Origin: Azadirachta indica
Lineage: Eukaryota; Streptophyta; Magnoliopsida; Sapindales; Meliaceae
Reading direction: 5' to 3'
DNA length: 64,000 bases
NCBI GenBank assembly: GCA_022749755.1
Contig: CM040446.1
Coordinates: forward strand, 15,834,367-15,898,366
Part shown: piece after piece, positions 12,664 through 26,074 of the stretch
How the letters are laid out: each line of letters starts with the position of its first letter
Position numbering within the stretch: the stretch's first letter is position 1
Translations under genes and position numbers: made by a program
The notes under the pieces: generated by a model
Seen by the model: only the letters and a program-made list of their open reading frames with translations
Told to the model about the DNA's origin: nothing
The model's database searches: none

Positions 12664-15600
12664 CTACCCAAGTCTCATATTTAACCTCCTAAGCCATATA
12701 GAATGCAAAATCATATGAAACACATCAAATCTTTTAGCCGGCTGGTTCAACTCAAAATGTCTTCTCGCAGCTTTTAAATTCTCCTTTAGCCTCTTGTATT
12801 TCTCCTGAGGAACTGCCATTAACACTTCCTTTAGTCTTGGAATATCCGAAACCTTAAGTTCAATCGAAAACGCCTCCCATCTCAACACATCGCTGAAAGG
12901 CAACACATAATTCTCCGACAGAATTACAGGAACACATTCGGCATAAATGGACTCCACAATTCTGGGGCTAGCTACTTCATACCCACTTGGACATAGACAA
13001 AACCTGGATTGTATCATAAACGAGAAGTAGTCAAGGTCTTTGGGAAGGTATTCAAAAACCTTGAGATCGTTGTCACGCTTCTTCCAGTGTTGGAGCAGGA
13101 ACTGGCGGATTTGGCCGTGGAGTCCGCCCGCAAAGAATCCAAGATAAGGTCGCGGTGCGTTGAATGGTGGAGGGGAGAGGAGCTTGGGGGAAACAACGCC
13201 GGCGTATAGGTGGATTTCTGGGAGGGGCACATCTTTCTGAGGGTTAAAGCCTTCAGAGCTGTTAGCGTTGCAGAGGACCCGGATTGATGCGTTGTAGAGC
13301 TGAGAGTTGCCCCGTGATGCATGAGGACCCTAAAATGCCATGCAATGTAAAATAGAAATCAAGTTCATGATGACATGTTAATATATAAATTTGTGGAACA
13401 AAGTTTTTCGTTTGGCTTTTCAGTATGCAGAAGCTAGCTAGCTAAGGTTAATTTAATTATGCCAATCTCTTAAAAACAAAATGACATTTCATGATTCCTG
13501 AAAATAAAATGTGATCGAAACTAATAATTTTGATCATTAAGTTTATCTTGGAAGCTAACTTACGTAGCCTTGCGTAAAGTTCAAATCATATTCTGTCTGT
13601 GAATTAAAGAATTAAAGACAAATACTTCATTATTCAACCCATAATTAAAACCCCTTAAATTATTTAGGTAAAAGACAATTGCAAAGTATTTGAAATGGGA
13701 TTCAATCTAAAGATATATATTCTAGACAATGACTTCCACCAAGGCCAACATATTCTCAGAGGGGCTATGATAACTAAGAAAAAGGTGGACAAAATGATGA
13801 ATATGTGCAAAGGCTTCTACCTTAAGGACAAAGAGAAACCCTAGAAAAGGAACAGCTTTATATGTATGAAAAGAGATCAAAGAGGTCAAGAAACTCACCC
13901 AGTCATGACAAGCAAGCATGAAATGATCTGCCCCACCAGTTCTATTCCAAAAGGGGTATTTGCTGGAGACCACCCTCACATAATCAGCAACAAATTGCTT
14001 TAGCGGAGTGAGGTTATAGGATTGAGGTTTATAAAGGTATTTGACGATCCAGGTGACACTGAAAGGCAAATAGTAAACGTGAGCTCGATCAGGATCACTT
14101 GTCTTGAACCTCTTAGCACCATGCTCAATTTCTGATATGAACCTTCCTTCTATTGTGTACAAGTCCTTGCATGGCCCGTAATGTGTCATGGGTAGCTCCC
14201 CTTCTCTGTACACATAAACCTTGAATCTCCTTTCCATCTCCACATAACTCCTGAAATTTTAATTTTATAAGTTAAAAACAGCCGGATAACATTGTCACTA
14301 ATTAAGTCAAAATTGGCTTTAGTTTGTGCGGAATTAATCGCTCAGTGCTTACACCGAATTAGAGTCTAATGATTCTAAATCATCGCATGATTGTAATGAT
14401 AAGGAAAGCAGTGATTATGATATCAGTAATATGTAAATATAATAAACACTAGCATGAGTAATTTAGGTTCCTATATGTGGCAATCCTAGAATTAAAAATA
14501 CTAAATTGTTACTCCTTAAGAAATAGTGCTAAACACTACAATTAAAATATCTGATAAATATAAATCTATATTTAGATGCTTTAAATGGAAGCCTTCTCTA
14601 TTGGAATCTAATTAAAACACAGAGATAATTAATCATTTGATCTGGAAAATTACACACGTTTTTTTGGTGTTCTCAACAGCACCTATCATCTGCAATGGCA
14701 AATTGTAAAAAGTTTTCAATTAGCCACTAGCAGAATATTGGTAAATTGGATGAAGTAACATTTTCAGGACCGCCCTGCCCTAAAACAATGAATGGATATG
14801 TTAATGAGTAGAAAACGCCGACTTTTTGCAGTAGCTATGATGCATAGCTAAGAGTAATAAATTGTGAAACTGATCAAAGGAGAACAATGAATGATTGCAT
14901 GCGCATTATACCTACAACATGCGTCAGTTTCAAGAATTCTTCCATTACACACAGAAAGAAAAACCGGTGCTATCTATCTTTATATTAATTGGTAACTTGG
15001 AAGCAAAGCAGTTTAAAATACAAATAATAATTAATTAGTATATTATGATAAATCGGGAAAAAGGAAAAGAAAACTTACTGATAAAACGCGCTAGGGTTAC
15101 GATAGATTAGGGGCTCAGGAACAAAATCGTCACCGTTTTGGATGATGATTGATGATACATTTCCATTCAGAGCTGCCTTCCGAATCGAAGCTCGCGCTCT
15201 AGCCAGTCCTTGGTTCAGCTCTTGTTTTTTACTCAATGATTTTCTCTGTAATAGATAATGATAAAATTATTAAACTATATTACATACGAAGAAGAAAAAA
15301 AAATTAAATAAACTTTTTCTCAAAGCCAAAAAAAGAAATCATCATGAAAAGCTTGTTTGTCAGGTGTTGACGGAACGTACTGGTTGTTTCTGAATCACTG
15401 TAACATCTGTTGAGTTTCTGAGCCGGTTCATCTCTAAACCGCCGCTAGATCCAGTAAAACGAACGGCTCGGAATTGATGATCAGAGATTGCTGAAACGGT
15501 TCTTTGCAATGCAGCCGTGGGTACCGATACTTCAAATTTAAATTTTGAAGCAATTGGGAAGCTCTTGAAGGAGGAGCTAAGAAAGCCACCTGAGAGGATC

Positions 15601-15671
15601 AAAACGAAGACGACCGAGAAAGCACAGAACACGAAGATAGCCGGCGTGAAATATCGGGGGCAATTCTCCAT
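12664..15671 (-). CDS. GT47 exostosin-family glycosyltransferase, copy 1
   Basis: Exons (minus): 15671-15381, 15245-15079, 14250-13899, 13329-12664; 491 residues, all phases consistent. Residues about 9-30 are a hydrophobic signal anchor (type II Golgi topology). A stem follows, then GLARARASI and IYRNPSAFYQSYVEMERRFK, which mark the start of the plant exostosin domain. Later motifs include [85 protein letters not shown] and [17 protein letters not shown]. The architecture matches the 'probable glycosyltransferase At5g03795' group. Donor and acceptor sugars are unknown; related GT47 enzymes build cell-wall polysaccharides or glycoproteins. It lies head-to-tail with a second GT47 gene. Family confidence is high, function is inferred. 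Confidence 0.93.
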
Positions 15672-16519
15672 CGTAAATGAGTTGGAGTGGTGTTTGGTCG
15701 GTGAGAAATCGGTTTCTTGGGAAATATATTAGGGAGGGAAAACTAGTATTTGTAGAGAAATTGAAACGACGTACGAAGACTTAAGTCGGAAGAGAAATTC
15801 TATTTAAAGTGTGTAAGAGTGGTGAAATGACTTGTCATAATTCAAGATTTTGAAAAAATTAATAGGGATAATTTAGTAAATTTAAAGTGTGATGCCATCC
15901 CTCTCATTTTGAAAATTTCTTGCCCCCATATCTTACGAAAATAGTTTGTCAATTTTCTATCCCAAAATTTACGCAAATTTGTCTGTCAATTTTTGAATGG
16001 AAATTTACCAAAATTGTCTGGAAAATTTTTGAGTGAGAAATTATTGTGACACACGATTGAGGGATATTCATTTTACATTTACAAGATATTTGTAAACTAA
16101 TATACACATTCTATTTATTCGAAACGTATCTCACATTAAACATTAATTTTCCTATATGTGTATATATGCCACATAATTTCTTTCCTTTTTTTTAAAAAAA
16201 TTCATTATCTATAACAAAAATATATGTATATATATATGATTAATTTTATTATGTATAGCATTATATTCATAAAGTTAAACATGAAATTTGGATCATGCGC
16301 ATAATCATATAACTAATAAATATATATCCTAGCTAAAATATGACAAACCAATTTAAATTGAACATAAATTTAAACCAAAAGCTACGAGATCAGTTAATTA
16401 TTTGTTTGGCTGATAATTAATTAATTAAAATCATTCAAGCTATCTATATGAACACGACAGTACTACAGTCACTAACTAATTACAGAAGCTAATTAAATAT
16501 AAATATATGTATATATTAA
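15672..16519. other. intergenic between the two GT47 copies
   Basis: About 850 bp of AT-rich DNA: 5' flank of GT47 copy 1 and 3' flank of copy 2. A short diverged direct repeat is visible around 15915-16030, where variants of TTTTTGAATGG/TTTTTGAGTGA and AATTGTCTG recur. No ORF here looks like a gene. Confidence 0.55.
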
Positions 16520-17406
16520 TTACAGACGTCGGAGCCTGAGATTAAGCCGTCTCAGCCACACCGAATGCATCACCATATGCATTAAATCATAAGGTTTACT
16601 CGGCCGATTTATCACAAAATGCTTTTGCACCTGAATCACTCTCTTCTGCTTCTGCAAGTATTCTTCTTCAGGAATTTCTTGCAAAATTTTCTTAATTTCC
16701 GGTATCCTTGCCACCGGAATGTAAACGGAAAACTGGCTCCAATCCAGGACATCGCTGAAAGGAAGCACGTAATGATCGGAGATTATCACCGGAACGCAAC
16801 CGGCATGTATAGATTCCACCACTCTAGGGCTTGCAACTTCATAACCGCTAGGGCACAGGCAGAATTTGCTTTGTCCCATTAGTTGAGTGTAATTTAGGGT
16901 TTTGCGGAGGTATTCATGAACTTGAATATCTTCATCTTTGTCTTTCCAATGAGTAAATAGTAGCTTTCTGACGTCACCGTGTGCACCACCAGCAAAAAAT
17001 GCAAGGATCGAACGGTTTGTTAAGGCTTGTCTGAGTTGCGGTGGTCCTAAAGATCCACGTTTGAGGTAAATTTCTGGCAAGGAGACATCTCTCACTGGTT
17101 GGAACCCTTCTGATGAGTTTGCATTGCAGAGAACTCTGATGAAATACTTGTAAAGCTCTGGATGAGAGGCCGAAACATCCGGCGCCTGTAATGTTACTTC
17201 CATGAATAACAATTTATAGATACAAGCTATTTGCATTATTTATAGATGCAACTATTTATGTACAATTTAAATATAAATATTACTAATATTGATAGAAATT
17301 TAACCATACAAATTGAGTCGAACAATGCAAATTATATATATATACAAATACATCCAGTTGGATTGCGCCACATCAATCTGTCTGTACGTATTCTTCATAT
17401 ATATTT

Positions 17407-17437
<31 letters not shown>

Positions 17438-19090
17438 ATAATTGCCTCTTCTTGCCAAGACCAATCATCTTTAAAAAATAGTTTCTCTCTTAACAACAGG
17501 CCAAAAGCCTAGCAAATATTATGAATTAAAGAGAGGAAAATCATACCCAATCATGGCAAGAAATTAGAAAATGGTCGGCTCCGCTTGTTCTGTTCCAATA
17601 GGGATACCTACTGGAAATCGTGTAAATGTAATCCTTGACAATGTTTTGCAAGCGATCACGAGAGTAATTAGTGTAAGGTCTGTAAACGAATCGTATGATA
17701 TTCACGATGCTAACAGGGAGGAAATAAGCAACGGCGTCGTCAGGACTGCGGGCCGCGAAAGGACTTTTGCCGCTTTCCAGTTCATCGATCAGTTGGCCCT
17801 CAATTGAGTAGATGTCATTCATTGGACCTCTATGAAAAAGCGGTTGCTCTCCTTCTCTGTATGCCCACACTCTGAATCGCTTCTCCATTTCCATATGACT
17901 CCTGTTAATGTAATGCATGCATGCGAATCAGTAAACATATGTAAGCAATAGGGTTTCATCTTTAAGGAATGTTTTCTACTAAATGTTTTATGGGACCATC
18001 TCAATGAAGCCAAAACATAAATTAATGTAAAGATTGTGTGTAGTAGTTTTCAGAATAGGCACCAAAATTTATGGATTGCATGCAGTATATGACAGGCAGA
18101 GCTAGCTAGGGTTAGAACTTAATAAACACAGTAAAAAAAAAAAAATCTCAATTCTGACCCACTCCATCGCCATACGATGCTGCTACATAACCCATCATGG
18201 GCCTTAATTAATCGATCTACATAATCTAATTTGACTTTCTTATAGCAAATAAAACGATGCAAACAACTTTATATATAACGGTAGAGAAAAAATTGATTTC
18301 AAATATATATAGAACGTTATCTGATTAAAGGAATAATGGCATGTTAGTAAAATTGATGATATTTCTCGAAAGTATCCCGGATGATGATTTGAACTTGATT
18401 TTAGCTCGAGAAAAGTGGGACAGTTGACTCATTTCGAACTGAAAAAAGGTCAAAATTAATAAGGAAATTGAAGTTTGAATTTTACTAAAACATATAGATG
18501 TAACTAAGTACAGTTCTGTTATCGGATGATACTCCATCAATTAAATGACTCAAGGATAAGAATAATTTCTTGTAATTCAAAACTGGGCTAGACTGAGTCC
18601 ACATCAACAACAAAAGAAGAAAGGTAGAAGAAGAAATACTTAACTGATGAAAAGTACGAGGGTTCAGGTAAATGGAACCCCTGGGAACAAAACCTTCCAC
18701 CTTGTTTGATACATAACTGTGCGATCGAGACGCCTGCCATATTGCTGCTCTTGCTGTCGCCAACCCATATTCCTTCGTCCCAAACGGACTCTTCTTCTGC
18801 ACCTCCTAAAATATAATATAACAAAGAAAAAAAGTATATTAAATGTAAAAAGGAAGAAAACCATGAAAATCAAACTACATTCTATGGTTTTGAGCGCTTA
18901 CCGTGTCACAATTGTTGCTTACATTATAAACAACTCTATCAAAGACCTCAAGGTTTTCTGTGTGATTGGAAAGAGATTGATCAGAACAAGCTGGGAGAAA
19001 ATGGAAGTGATGATCGACGGTAGAGAAAAGGAGAATGAGAATGATTACAGGGTAGAGAAAGATAGGGGAACTGAATGTGAAATCACCCAT
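16520..19090 (-). CDS. GT47 exostosin-family glycosyltransferase, copy 2
   Basis: Exons (minus): 19090-18902, 18805-18645, 17901-17547, 17185-16520; 456 residues. Intron positions and phases match copy 1, and the last exon is 666 nt in both genes. The N-terminus has a hydrophobic anchor (residues about 10-23). Domain motifs are [98 protein letters not shown] and [17 protein letters not shown]. It ends [12 protein letters not shown]. It is a type II Golgi glycosyltransferase of the same group as copy 1. The protein is clearly diverged from copy 1, so the duplication is not recent. The substrate is unknown. The first exon rests on ORF, signal anchor and phase rather than a strong family motif. 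Confidence 0.88.
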
Positions 19091-20826
19091 TGTTATTGTG
19101 TTTAAAGCGCTAGCTCCTGGTTAATAATTAATACTTTGTAGAGAGAAATATTAGTAGATGTTTGGTCTATTATTGAGAAGACTCCTTGACTGCCTGGGAA
19201 GATAGGATTTAATTCTAAGTGTACTTGCTAAGAGAAGATGTTGGATTTAGTTGGGCTCTTCTTTTCCTTCTCCGTTTTGGATTCCCTATGTGCTTCTATA
19301 CAGTTTGGCCATGTGTCCTCCTTTGGATTTTGACATCCCAAAGAGATATTGAATTCTACGGCTTGAGATTTGAGTCTATTTCGTAGTAGCCACGTCAAAT
19401 GGTTGCGAGCGTTTTTCTAGAGAGTAAAGGATAGATATTTCCACCTAGCGGATCTATTGTGCATTCAGTTAAGTAATAATAATCCCTTAACTGAGGTAGA
19501 AATTGGATAATTGACATCAGATAGATCATAGATACTAAAGAAATTAAAAAAGAAAAAAAGAAAGCATTCAGAGAAAGAGATAGTACCTGTAGATGACGAT
19601 TCGGGTTAATGAAGAGATAGAAATCTGAAGCAGAATGAACTAGTAACCAGAAATGTTGAAGTCTCCTCTTTGTTTCGTTCAAGTTACGAGACAAGTAACT
19701 ATTGGCTTAAGTTCCTTTACCAATCTGGATGTGTTCTAAAGTAAGCCACGCATTGTGACCTTAAAAGTCTCAATCCATCTTTTTAATGAATTCAGGATTC
19801 AGGACTTTGCTACTATACATTTGTAATGTCTTTAGTGTCTTAGTGATCGATCTTGATGGAGCATGCATGTTGCCTGCTGCTTCTATTCTCAATTCAACGC
19901 CAACATTTTTTTGCAACTTTTCCAGTTAGAACAAATATATCTCGTCTGATCATAGAATTAAGTTTTGAACCAGTTAAACATCTCCATCTATGTCAACATC
20001 TTAGCATTGAATCAGTAGGTCGCGGTCATAAAAGTCACAACATCGATCTCATTGCAAATTAAATAGCCCCTTCGGATATTAACCTGTTGCAAAAGAAATT
20101 CTGCTGGATTAACGAATAGCTGTCACAATAGGATTCCATGTTGGGCGGAGCTAAGAGCTCGGCTGACAGTGACTACCGTGACAAAACAGGTTTCTGGTTT
20201 CAATCTGGTTTTGTTATCGATTCGGCAAAAGAGGAAAAGTAGATAATATCAGATAGCTCGTAGACTCGAACAAATATTTTTTTCGACCTTGGTAGCTCTG
20301 CGTCGTATGTAAATATGATTATTTATACCGTTCATTCAGAGGTACATCATAGAACAGTCAAGTTAACCAGGAACTTGCAGTATACAACAAAACAAGCATA
20401 AGGATATTTGTACAGTAACCTGTTGTTTGTGTCAATATTCATTAGACAGGACAACAACAAAAGAATGCTCTCTTCGGTAAAACCATGAAAAGGAAGCATG
20501 CAGCAAGGAAGGATCATGCTTTTGAACACCTGTTCCAAAATAACTTGCAATTAAGATAGTGAAGGAAAAGCAAGTAAGCAGAAAAAGAAAGAAACAGGGT
20601 AACCAATTTGTAGCAAGAGAGCAAGGAAGCAAAAGGTTCATAATTAACAGCTAACACAAACCAAAACACTAAAATCAAAATCAACGAAAAGGTTTTCAAG
20701 ATAGAAGATTTTGGGGCAAGAATAAGTTATAGGCTTTGGAGCCAAGATTGGAAGTGAAATCTTACTATATGACAGCTAAAAATTAGAAAATTCTCCTTTG
20801 TCTCCTACTTACAGGATGCAAAATTT
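19091..20826. other. intergenic between GT47 copy 2 and SPS
   Basis: About 1.7 kb containing the promoter side of GT47 copy 2 and the 3' side of the sucrose-phosphate synthase gene. Only short ORFs without family features were found. No repeat or RNA gene was recognised. Confidence 0.5.
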
Positions 20827-23800
20827 CTACCCCTTAAAAAGCCCTAATTTTTCCAATGATGTTCTTATGCCATTGCTGTCACACTCTTCAGTTTGAACCA
20901 CATTGGGACTGTCAAATGGCATGACGTCCTCTAAAGGATAATTTCTGTTAGCATGTAGCGTACAGGAATTAACACCAATTCCCTTCAATATCACAGTTTT
21001 ATGGAGTCCCCCAAGCAAGCCTTCATAGTCGGTGTCGCCGCATTCTCCTGCAAAGACCACCACATTCGACAAGTCCACGCCCCAACGGACATGAATATAT
21101 CTGAAAATATGTACAAGAGGTTATTAGCAATCTCCACAAGAAGTAAAAATGGACTCAATTCAGTAACAAAATTGTACAACAGATACATGTAGCATATCAA
21201 AACAATTGCATAAGTGGGTCATATAATCCCATAATTGTCCGAACGTTCCTATTTGTTTCACAATTACAGCCATGCAATTAAAATACCTGAGAGCTTGGGA
21301 TCGAGAAGCCAATACAGGTATCACGTGAAGCTTGGTACCATTGTGACAATAAATAACATGGCACCGAAGTGCCTGAATTCTCATCAGTTTCCTCAGTTCC
21401 TTGATGGGAGGAATCTGTGAAGACAAAAGTAGACATTAACTTCTGCTGTCTAATCAACATAAAGAGGGAGTTTATCCATAAGTTCAAAAGACAAAGTACC
21501 ATTTGTGGATTTGTCACTTTGAATGCATAGCAATGCATAGTGGATCTCGATTCATCCTCTTCGACAATTTTTCCTCCTCTCTTTTTGTCATTCACAGAAG
21601 CAGCCCAACGAACTAAAGTCTTCCTCAAACCATCTCCACCCCAACGATATTCAGTATGAGAATGATAATCTACATCTACCACAAAGGGTAGCCCGGGAGT
21701 GTCTTCCATGCTTGATGATGGATAGCAGAGCTCACTACCACTATTGCAGATAAAAGCATCAAAATCTGATGGGCTTAAACCTCCTGACACCAGTAGAGAG
21801 TGAACCTCTGAGAAGGTCAATGCTGTTGATAAAACGAACCCAATAAATCCTTCCAGATTGTCCGTTGCTGCTGACTCAAAAACCTTTTTAATGATTTCAA
21901 GAAACTCTGAGGTTGCATCACAATCCACAGCAATGACAAAAATATACTTCCGCCTCCTCAACGATGGAAATTTACCAGTGCCAATATTAAGCTCTTCCTT
22001 TGGTGTCCCTGCAATGGCACCCTTGGACAATGTCAAGATGGCATTCTCTAATCTGTTCTTCCCAGTAACAGCATTTTCTTCCGTATCCTCAAGAGTGCTA
22101 ACCCCTTCATTTTTCTCACCATCTAGTGACAGCTTCAAGTTCAAAGATAAATCCTGTATGTCTCTCAAGGAATCACTGGGTGAATCAGATTCCAGATTAT
22201 CAAGTCCATCATCACTTCTCTCCCATTGAGGCTGCCTTGGTCTGCAACTGGCTATACGAGACAAGTATGTTTTACAGTGCTCAGGCCATGAAAACAAATG
22301 AATATTTTTCAGTCCATTCTGCCTGCATCTTGCCCAAAGCTGCTTATCAGATACAAGTTTAAGAAGGGCATCAGCAATAGACTGCTGATCATGAGGATCT
22401 ACCAGCAGACCATTGTCAAGAACCTGCAACAAGTTCCATTATTATCTAAATCCATCACTTGAAACTTCTGATTACTCTTCAACACATAGACAAGTTAGAG
22501 ATAGGAAGGCTCTAGAGATGGACAAACCCGATGAATGTCAACAGGACCCCCATTTTTTGTGGCAACTGTGGGCAAACCATGAGCTGCTGCCTGTTAAGCA
22601 AAAAGCTTGTATTAAATTGTCTAAGCTCTAAAATTTGAAGCATTAAGAACTGTAAATACTATATGAGAAGTGTAACCTCGATTAAAGTAAGCCCAAAAGG
22701 CTCAATGAAAGCTGGATTGATGAAAACACCCTACACCAACCACCAAAAAATAGATTAATAAATCTCACTGACGTCAAGGATGAAGAACACATATAATAGC
22801 GAAACTTAAGACAAAGCAAGACATTTCCTTTCTGCAAAATAATTGCATTAAAATTGAGAAGCAAAAGACTCATAGAACATGGTACCCGAGAAGTCTGTTT
22901 GCTAAAATATGGCAAATAGCAATGGTTTATCCCCAGGACTATAATCCTTGTTAACAGCAGAAAGCATATGTCTCAAGTTTAGAAAATACATGAGGAACTA
23001 TACCTTTGTTTTAGCTGCTAGACGATAAATGTCAGGAACATCAGACTGCTTATGGTGTTTAGGGTATGCGACCTGACCATATAGATCATATTTGTCAATC
23101 AACTTAAGTATGGAAAGAAGCACCGATGCATTTGTGCCAGACATTTCATCAATATCATCTCGGTTTCCCATTATTAGTGTCTGCAACAACAAAAGATGGT
23201 AAAAGGTATCTCCAGAAAACTTGTTTATCAAAAAATTTTGAATAGGGGAGTCAAACTCATAAAAGGGGAAAAAAGATAAGTCAAAATCAGAAACGTCACA
23301 TAAATGCATGCACCATGCAGGTATAGATCCAGACTTCGGCTTACAAGGTTAGCAATCTCCCTCAGAGGGCGGCATTCTCCAAATGCTTTGACCAAAGTTG
23401 TAATATTCTTTTTAGGGTCTGGCCGAGCAAGGGCAAGGATCATAGGTTTGCGTGGATTGGAAAAGAAACGCATTATCTGCCAATTCCAAAACTTCCAAGG
23501 TCAGTGTATTGTAATCTCTCCTACACCAGGAGAAGATTCTCAACATATAGCATTTTCCTTTTGGAAGTAAAATAATAAAATAGATAAAAGGATAATGACA
23601 CTTGGGCTATCATGAACCAAATGACTGACAAGAAAGAACTATTATAACCTCAGACCATATCGGTGGATCAGGAGAGGCAGGATTGTCTTCATCTTTTTCC
23701 GCTTCTCCGTCCATATCTCCATCATGTGGAACAATATCATGAAATTCCATTCCAGGAGGAATTACCTGGTCATTAATATGAAAATTTCAGAAACACATAG

Positions 23801-25734
23801 AGGCCGCTAAATATACCATCAAAAGGGGAAATTGTAATAACCAACTAAAGTTTAGATGCAGAAGAAATACTTACAACCATACGAGGCATAAACCTGCCAT
23901 GACAGCTCACACCCCTTTTGATCCTTGCTCTGAGCTTGCGCTCCAGTACTGGATCAAATCCATCATAAAGGCGCCACTGCTCTTCTATTTCCTGTCTAGT
24001 GCTTGTTATAACAATTTCAGAGGCATCAAGTGATAACTCTTCAGCCTCTATCCGCCGCATTATTTTGTATGTCGCATTTATTTCATCCCTTGATTGACGT
24101 CCTTGCTTTAAAAGTTGTTCAAGTTTATCTCGCCCCAGCGAGTGGCCGGTAAAAACCATTGGCACATTTAGAGCTCCAGAAAGCAGAGCAGCAGAGTCAC
24201 CTGCATCTGCATAATGTCCATGAATGGCAACTGGCCAGACTGGTTGTCCACTACCAATTTGCTCACCCAGAACTTTGGACATCTGAATAATGTGGCTCAG
24301 TGCAGCATCAACAAATTCAGGAATATGAGGCCAAAGAAGTTCTTTTGGTACATATTTATTTTTTGGGCCAAATGGTATACGAATGATATAAGCACCACTG
24401 CTCTCCCCAAGCTCCTGCATCAATTCTCGGTACTTCTTGGATTCAACATTTCTGTTGGTTCAGCATAAGTCCAGTCTACGTCCGAAGCTGATACTTGTCT
24501 TGTCAGCAAATCAACACGATAAACTCCTGGCATTGAACCCAAGGCCCTTGCAAGTTCTACAACATACTTAACCTGTTTAAAACACCATATTTCAAACTTC
24601 TCTGTGAGAAGGAGAGTAGCATATATTTCTTGGATGGGTGTCTGAGTACATGTTTATTGGATGGAAAACAACATCAGTGAAAGTATTCAAATGAAAATAA
24701 TTATTGGTAAAAGTTACCTGACCACCTGTATCAGAATCACGGCCTAACTCCATGTTTTCACCACGTATCAAACCATGAAGACTGCATAAATAATTCATGA
24801 TCAGAACAATTAAAAACCATCTTAAAAGCCAGTGATTTCATAAGCTCTGTATTAGAAGATCCTGTATTTTTGTTTACAGTCATAAACAAAAACAACATCA
24901 AAATAAACCTCCAAATAACCTCACTAGATCATGAGGTCATAATGAATAGCAATTCATGCCTTATCAACACAATATAGAGTTTCTTTTTCTTGTATTGACT
25001 AGCCCAATTCTCCATCACATCAACTGAACTAATTCTTGGCATTCCGCCTCCAGTGCTGTCACCATGAGCAGAAAGTTCACCAGGCACATCTCCTTTCTCT
25101 CCTTCCGATAAGTCTTCTGACATATCTGCCGTTGCCTCTCTGCGCCCTCTCTCACACTCAAGACGACGTTTAGCCATACGCTGAGCTTCCTCTCCCTCAA
25201 GCTAATATAAGAGTAAAAATAAGTGATCCCACTAAAAATTGGTACTGAACATTTTAACTCTTTTACTTACAAATTAAAGTAGAAGCACGGTAATCCATAA
25301 GTACATTAAAGCATAACTAGAATAGCAACAATTTACAAATAGTAAAACTATGTGGTCTGTTCCACTAACATTTTAAGATGAAGCAATTAAGAAAAACAAT
25401 TTACAGAGAAGGATACACTTTGCATAGTAAAGACAGCTGATAGCGAGTTTAACATTGCTCTAGCCATGAAGTAACTTTTCTCAATATTTTGCAAGATAAA
25501 CTCTTTCACCATCATGGTCAAAAAATTAGATATCACAACAAAATGTTTTGTCGCCCAATAATAGCATTTCAATTATGAAACTATCAAAATCCGGTTTCAA
25601 CATAACTCACAATCTCTTCTAATTTCTACGTCTACTCGTATGCTTGAAGACTACAATGCCATGTCAATAAAACAAAAAAAAAAAAAATGAAATTGGGAAA
25701 GAAAGAAAACCTGTTTCTTCTTGCGAGCCAAATT

Positions 25735-25766
<32 letters not shown>

Positions 25767-26074
25767 TGTTTCTCTCTTGCGGACTCCGCGTAGCGGCGGC
25801 CTAGAATCAATTTTCAAGAAATTAACATCAAAATTGAAAAATAAAAAAATAACAATGAAATAAATAATTTTTTAACGGTTAATTATCGTACTCGAATCCA
25901 AGAGCGGTGGAGATCGGTTTCATCGAAGCCGGTGATGACCTGTTCGACGAAATAACGAGTAGGACTAAAATGTCCTCTCTCTCTAAGCAACAACGACGAT
26001 TTCGCGTCGTCGATTCCTGGACCAACATCTAGGATAGCTTCTAAGTAACTGTTAACCCAGTCGTTTCCCGCCAT
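20827..26074 (-). CDS. SPS: sucrose-phosphate synthase (family A type), carrying a 1-nt frameshift
   Basis: Exons (minus): 26074-25892, 25800-25711, 25201-24960, 24781-24718, 24572-23875, 23765-23649, 23476-23345, 23180-23004, 22730-22677, 22590-22528, 22423-21500, 21414-21287, 21100-20827. The enzyme makes sucrose-6-phosphate from UDP-glucose and fructose-6-phosphate in the cytosol. It starts [20 protein letters not shown]. Visible landmarks are RISSVD (residues about 147-152, the known regulatory Ser-phosphorylation site), the GT4 segments [55 protein letters not shown] and [20 protein letters not shown], and a C-terminal phosphatase-like domain ending EKLGLFKG. Intron 3 uses a GC donor. 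Exon 5 is 698 nt, one short of the 699 that frame needs. As written, translation stops after about 243 residues; with one base added the protein would be 1,048 residues, normal for SPS. The frameshift may be an assembly error. Confidence 0.95.
24421..24423 (-). other. frameshift in SPS exon 5 (one base apparently missing)
   Basis: Upstream of this point the frame reads [14 protein letters not shown] and then stops at once. Immediately downstream, the next frame reads [23 protein letters not shown] proteins read continuously across this place. Restoring one A to the AA run on the + strand joins the frames and makes exon 5 divisible by three. Either a real truncating mutation or a homopolymer error explains it. 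Confidence 0.85.
24782..24959 (-). other. GC-AG intron in the SPS gene
   Basis: Exon 3 ends ATAAG and is followed by GCATGA instead of GT; the intron ends TATGCAG. Only this junction yields [17 protein letters not shown], which SPS proteins share, and it keeps the frame (phase 2). Downstream GT candidates lie past an in-frame stop, and an upstream GT would delete conserved residues. Confidence 0.85.

Noticed and set aside
19395..19694. 99-residue minus-strand ORF upstream of GT47 copy 2
   Set aside because: Hydrophobic and low in complexity, with no splice partner that joins it to the GT47 frame.
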